A DNA stretch of 8,836 nucleotides. Source: JAJBWD01 sp041821285 (lineage in GTDB: Bacteria > Bacillota > Clostridia > Clostridiales > Clostridiaceae). Position numbers and translations under genes: made by a program. Of the stretch, positions 6,118 through 8,836 are shown piece by piece; positions within the stretch are counted from its first letter, which is position 1, and each line of letters opens with the position of its first letter. Where the stretch lies: contig JBGUER010000136.1 in NCBI GenBank assembly GCA_041821285.1, forward strand, positions 1-8,836. Reading direction: 5' to 3'. Under the pieces are notes generated by a model, which worked only from the letters and a program-made list of their open reading frames with translations, was not told the DNA's origin and ran no database searches.

Positions 6118-7458
6118 TTAGTACTTACATACTTCCATATCTAACATGGATCCTAAAACTTCTAGTTCTTTAGATACGTTTCCGTAGATAACTATGAAAT
6201 GTGGTTCCCAGCCATCTTTTACACTATTGTTAACAAAGTCAGCGGCGTTAGAATCTGTTTTAACTACTACTGAAGTTCCGGAAAATTGTTTTGGAACATC
6301 TAGAGCTTCACCTGTTGAAATAAAGAATCTAAATTCTCCATTTGGTTTTCTTCCAATTCTAAAAATAGTAACTTCTTCAGCTGGTTTGCATCCAAATTCC
6401 ATGGTAGGTCCTATTTTTCTGTTTGGATGAACTCCCATTTCTGCACCTTTATCTTCTCTAGCTAATGAACAAGCTGCAGTACCGCAATGCCAGAATGTAA
6501 CTGTATTATCCTTTTCATCTAAAGAAACTGGATCTCCAAAGAAATTAGGAGTTTTAGTTAATTCCATACCTATGTACATAGAGATAGCTCCAAATAAATC
6601 AGATTCACATGAAGAAGCTATTTTGTTATCATTTAGCATACCAAGAACTGCACAAACAGGTGTGCCATATTCTACAAAATAGTCAGGCCAACATCTTGAA
6701 GCTAAAGCTTTTATATTTTTAGTATCAATAAAATCTTTATATGCTTTGTATAATTTTGCAAAATCTTCAACGTTTTTAGAAGGAATTTTATCAAGCCCTA
6801 CCATCATGCCAAAAGCTTCTGATAATACATCTTGAATATCTTCTTTTGTGTAGCTTCTTGCCTTAGTCATTAATTCTCGAGCTTCTATAGATTCTAAATT
6901 AGCACCGAAAGCTTTTGCAATTTCAGCATCTAAAGCTCTTCCAAATCCAAAGCCTTGAGGAGTCTGTCCTATAGCTGCAACATTTAAAGAACGTAAATCA
7001 GTTTTTATTTTAGCAGCTCTAATATTAGCATTAACGGTTTTTATTACATTTTCTTCTGTTGGTGCTCCAAAAATATATTGGAAATTTTCTCTATTCATAT
7101 GATGCATTAAATTACCAGCAGAGTATGCTCCTGTTAATGAATTCAATCGTAGTCTACCACCATCTATTACAGGTTCTCTTAAAGTCCATAAAAGAATAGG
7201 ACAAGAAAATGCTTTTAAAACTTCTCCGGCATAAGCAGAATTAGCGAAAGTATTATTTTGAAGAATGATAAGATCTGGATTTATTGAAGCTAAAAATGAT
7301 TTTAAATCATCTAAAGATAATAAAGGTTTATCAGGGTATGTACAATGGTTAGTTAAACCTTTTAACATATTTATTGATTTTTGAAATTGATCATTGGCGC
7401 TCTCTAGATGAAAAGTAGGAACACCTATTGGAATATATGCAACTTGAAAATTTGACAA
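6118..7458 (-). CDS. L-fucose/L-arabinose isomerase-like protein, substrate unknown
   Basis: This 446-residue cytosolic protein resembles the metal-dependent L-fucose/L-arabinose isomerase superfamily, which interconverts aldoses and ketoses. The N-terminal half (about 1-160) is Rossmann-like, with PDLIILQNNT and CPILLWTLREP. The C-terminal part has features of the family: CESDLFGAISM (E285), FFGDPVSLDE (D309), FWHCGTAAC (H324) and EPHFIVIYGN (H420). E285, D309 and H420 are the likely metal ligands by analogy with fucose isomerase; this was aligned by eye. It is shorter than the roughly 590-residue Escherichia coli FucI, so it belongs to a divergent branch and the sugar cannot be named. The start is TTG at 7458: GGAGG lies 8 bases upstream and the next in-frame methionine is residue 31. 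It is monocistronic, with no sugar kinase, aldolase or transporter nearby, so the pathway is unknown. Confidence 0.82.
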   Translation of the reverse strand: MSNFQVAYIPIGVPTFHLESANDQFQKSINMLKGLTNHCTYPDKPLLSLDDLKSFLASINPDLIILQNNTFANSAYAGEVLKAFSCPILLWTLREPVIDGGRLRLNSLTGAYSAGNLMHHMNRENFQYIFGAPTEENVIKTVNANIRAAKIKTDLRSLNVAAIGQTPQGFGFGRALDAEIAKAFGANLESIEARELMTKARSYTKEDIQDVLSEAFGMMVGLDKIPSKNVEDFAKLYKAYKDFIDTKNIKALASRCWPDYFVEYGTPVCAVLGMLNDNKIASSCESDLFGAISMYIGMELTKTPNFFGDPVSLDEKDNTVTFWHCGTAACSLAREDKGAEMGVHPNRKIGPTMEFGCKPAEEVTIFRIGRKPNGEFRFFISTGEALDVPKQFSGTSVVVKTDSNAADFVNNSVKDGWEPHFIVIYGNVSKELEVLGSMLDMEVCKY

Positions 7459-7505
7459 TTATAAAACCTCCAATTTTTAATTAATTAAGTATTTTAACTA
7501 AAACA

Positions 7506-7514
7506 ATTGTAACA
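7506..7514 (-). promoter_or_regulatory. Predicted extended -10 promoter of the isomerase-like gene
   Basis: On the minus strand TG-T-TACAAT (7514-7506) is an extended -10 element. The hexamer 17 bases upstream, TATTCA (7534-7529), is a poor -35. Transcription would start near 7499, with a leader of about 40 bases to the TTG start. No catabolite-control (cre) site was seen. Confidence 0.4.
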
Positions 7515-7588
7515 CAAAATTCTATGCATGAATAGTGGTTAGTTTAAAATACAATAAGGAATTTATAGTATTATTATTTATCTCATAG

Positions 7589-7597
7589 TGATATAAT
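7589..7597 (+). promoter_or_regulatory. Predicted extended -10 promoter of the threonine aldolase-like gene
   Basis: TG-A-TATAAT is a perfect -10 hexamer with the TG extension. No good -35 lies at 16-18 bases upstream. Transcription would start near 7604, giving a leader of about 80 bases that is A-rich and has no obvious stable fold or riboswitch. Confidence 0.5.
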
Positions 7598-7684
7598 TTA
7601 AAAAAGTAGTAGTGGAAAAATAAAGAATCGATAATAAACAAAGGGTAATAAAACAATTTTACATAGTAAAGGGCAGGGGATACA

Positions 7685-8734
7685 ATGACTAAGACAAATA
7701 AAAAGATGAATTTATATAGTTTTAAAAATGATTATAGTGAGGGAACGCATCCTAATATTTTAAAAGCTATGGTGGATTTAAATTTATATCAGCAAAATGG
7801 ATATGGTGAAGATGAGTATACGGAAAAAGCGATATCAATAATGAAAGAAAAAATGCAGAATCCAGATGTGGACATTCATTTTGTAACAGGTGGGACTCAA
7901 GCTAACCTTATTGTAATATCTTCAATATTAAAGCCATACGAATCAGTAATATGTGCAAACTCAGGACATATAAATGTACATGAAACAGGAGCTATTGAAG
8001 CTACAGGACATAAGGTAAATACCATAGATACGAAAGATGGAAAGATAACAAAAGATGGAATAAAACTTGTTTTAGAAGAACATGAAGATGAACATATGGT
8101 GAAACCGCGATTAGTTTACATATCAAATTCAACAGAAGTTGGTACTATATATAATAAGGAAGAATTAAAATTACTTTATGAGTTTTGCCATGAAAATAAT
8201 CTGTTACTATATTTAGATGGAGCTAGATTAGGTTCAGCATTATGTTCTTATGAAAATGATTTAACCTTAAAAGATATATCAAGGCTTGTAGATGTTTTCT
8301 ATATTGGAGGAACAAAAAATGGTGCATTATTAGGTGAGGCAATAGTTATTTGTAATGAAGAAACAAAAAAGGATTTTAGATTTCACTTAAAACAAAAGGG
8401 AGCGCTACTTGCAAAAGGAAGAATTTTAGGTGTAACTTTTTATGAATTGTTTAAAAATGATTTATATTTTGATTTATCTAAGCATACAAATAAAATGGCA
8501 TATAAATTAAATAAAGGTATAACAGATTCTGGTTATAAATTTTTAACTAGTTCTTCAACAAATCAGATATTTCCTATATTTCCAAATGATTTAATAGAAA
8601 AACTAAACAAAAAATATTCTTTCTATTTGTGGTGCAAAATCGACCAAGATAACTCAGCTATAAGATTAGTTACATCATGGGCGACAAAAGAAGAAATAAT
8701 AGATAGATTGATTGAAGATATAAAATCTTTTTAG
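7685..8734 (+). CDS. PLP-dependent threonine aldolase-family enzyme (beta-eliminating lyase fold)
   Basis: This 349-residue cytosolic enzyme belongs to the fold-type I PLP family that includes low-specificity L-threonine aldolase, which splits threonine into glycine and acetaldehyde. Aligned by eye with Escherichia coli LtaE, the key residues are present: GGTQANL for cofactor phosphate (69-75), H95 stacking on PLP, D178 and R181 in LDGARLG, the Schiff-base lysine K211 in GGTKNG, and the carboxylate-binding R327 in IRLVTSW. The N-terminal signature differs: where LtaE has RSDTVT this protein reads KNDYSEGTHPNI (14-25), followed by GYGEDEYT. That marks a separate subfamily, so threonine is not assured as substrate, and an aminotransferase-like or other lyase role is possible. 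The ATG at 7685 follows AGGGGA at 4 bases (AAAGGG at 11). An internal ATG at 7706 lacks a good site. It appears to be transcribed alone. Confidence 0.85.
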   Translation: MTKTNKKMNLYSFKNDYSEGTHPNILKAMVDLNLYQQNGYGEDEYTEKAISIMKEKMQNPDVDIHFVTGGTQANLIVISSILKPYESVICANSGHINVHETGAIEATGHKVNTIDTKDGKITKDGIKLVLEEHEDEHMVKPRLVYISNSTEVGTIYNKEELKLLYEFCHENNLLLYLDGARLGSALCSYENDLTLKDISRLVDVFYIGGTKNGALLGEAIVICNEETKKDFRFHLKQKGALLAKGRILGVTFYELFKNDLYFDLSKHTNKMAYKLNKGITDSGYKFLTSSSTNQIFPIFPNDLIEKLNKKYSFYLWCKIDQDNSAIRLVTSWATKEEIIDRLIEDIKSF

Positions 8735-8769
8735 GCATATAATAATAAAAACACTTGTAATTTTGATAC

Positions 8770-8829
8770 AATCCCACTTAAGTAGACATATGAAATAATT
8801 AAATTTCATTTATCTATGGAGGTGGGATT
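8770..8829 (+). terminator. Long imperfect hairpin at the right edge, probable terminator
   Basis: A 27-position stem pairs 8770-8796 with 8803-8829 around a 6-base AATTAA loop. There are four mismatched positions and two G-T pairs. The base is strongest (AATCCCAC with GTGGGATT), and TTTTATTAT follows to the window end. It lies 35 bases after the aldolase-like stop, so it is probably that gene's terminator. It is much longer than needed, and its right arm contains GGAGGT (8818-8823), which could be a ribosome binding site for a gene starting just beyond the edge. The bases between the stop and the hairpin are AT-rich and include TGATACAAT (8764-8772), an extended -10-like sequence. Confidence 0.6.
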
Positions 8830-8836
8830 TTATTAT

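Noticed and set aside
1..8836. Mobile element, prophage, CRISPR array, tRNA or rRNA gene.
   Set aside because: No transposase, integrase, repeat-spacer pattern, cloverleaf or rRNA-like block was seen. The right-edge hairpin alone is not enough to call an insertion sequence.

Overview
The window looks like chromosome from a low-GC anaerobic Firmicute, most likely Clostridium in the broad sense. The DNA is very AT-rich. Ribosome binding sites are strong AGGAGG types, some starts are not ATG, and many transcripts end in short hairpins followed by T runs. The proteins (catabolic glutamate dehydrogenase, a clostridial-type FeoB, a DtxR/MntR regulator, a DUF1189 membrane protein) fit that assignment. 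Species cannot be fixed by reading alone.

Layout, left to right. (1) The 3' end of htpG (Hsp90) enters from the left edge and stops at a hairpin that also suits transcripts from the other side. (2) A DUF1189-type membrane protein gene on the minus strand diverges from (3) a glutamate dehydrogenase gene on the plus strand. Both have recognisable promoters in the 247-base gap, and the dehydrogenase leader carries three copies of TTRCATAAAT, one of them close to an arginine-repressor box. (4) A hairpin separates the dehydrogenase from the converging ferrous-iron transport operon feoA-feoB (minus strand). (5) A DtxR/MntR-family metalloregulator gene diverges from feoA. The shared 164-base gap holds an inverted repeat that is a good candidate for its operator. 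(6) A minus-strand L-fucose/L-arabinose isomerase-like gene converges on the regulator and has its own terminator. (7) A plus-strand PLP enzyme of the threonine aldolase family follows. (8) The right edge is a long imperfect hairpin.

Working together: the clearest functional unit is feoA-feoB plus the divergent regulator, a metal-sensing loop for ferrous iron uptake at the membrane. Glutamate dehydrogenase and the threonine aldolase-like enzyme both belong to amino-acid metabolism, which suits an amino-acid-fermenting anaerobe, but nothing in the layout ties them together. The isomerase-like gene stands alone, without sugar kinase, aldolase or transporter neighbours here.

I found no mobile element, CRISPR array, tRNA, rRNA or obvious novel multi-gene system. 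The window is mainly ordinary core-genome content. The points worth a second look are regulatory: the MntR-like ligand set in an iron-transport-linked regulator, the repeats around the dehydrogenase promoter, and the long hairpin at the right edge. Every intergenic gap is under 300 bases, and each is described in the feature list.
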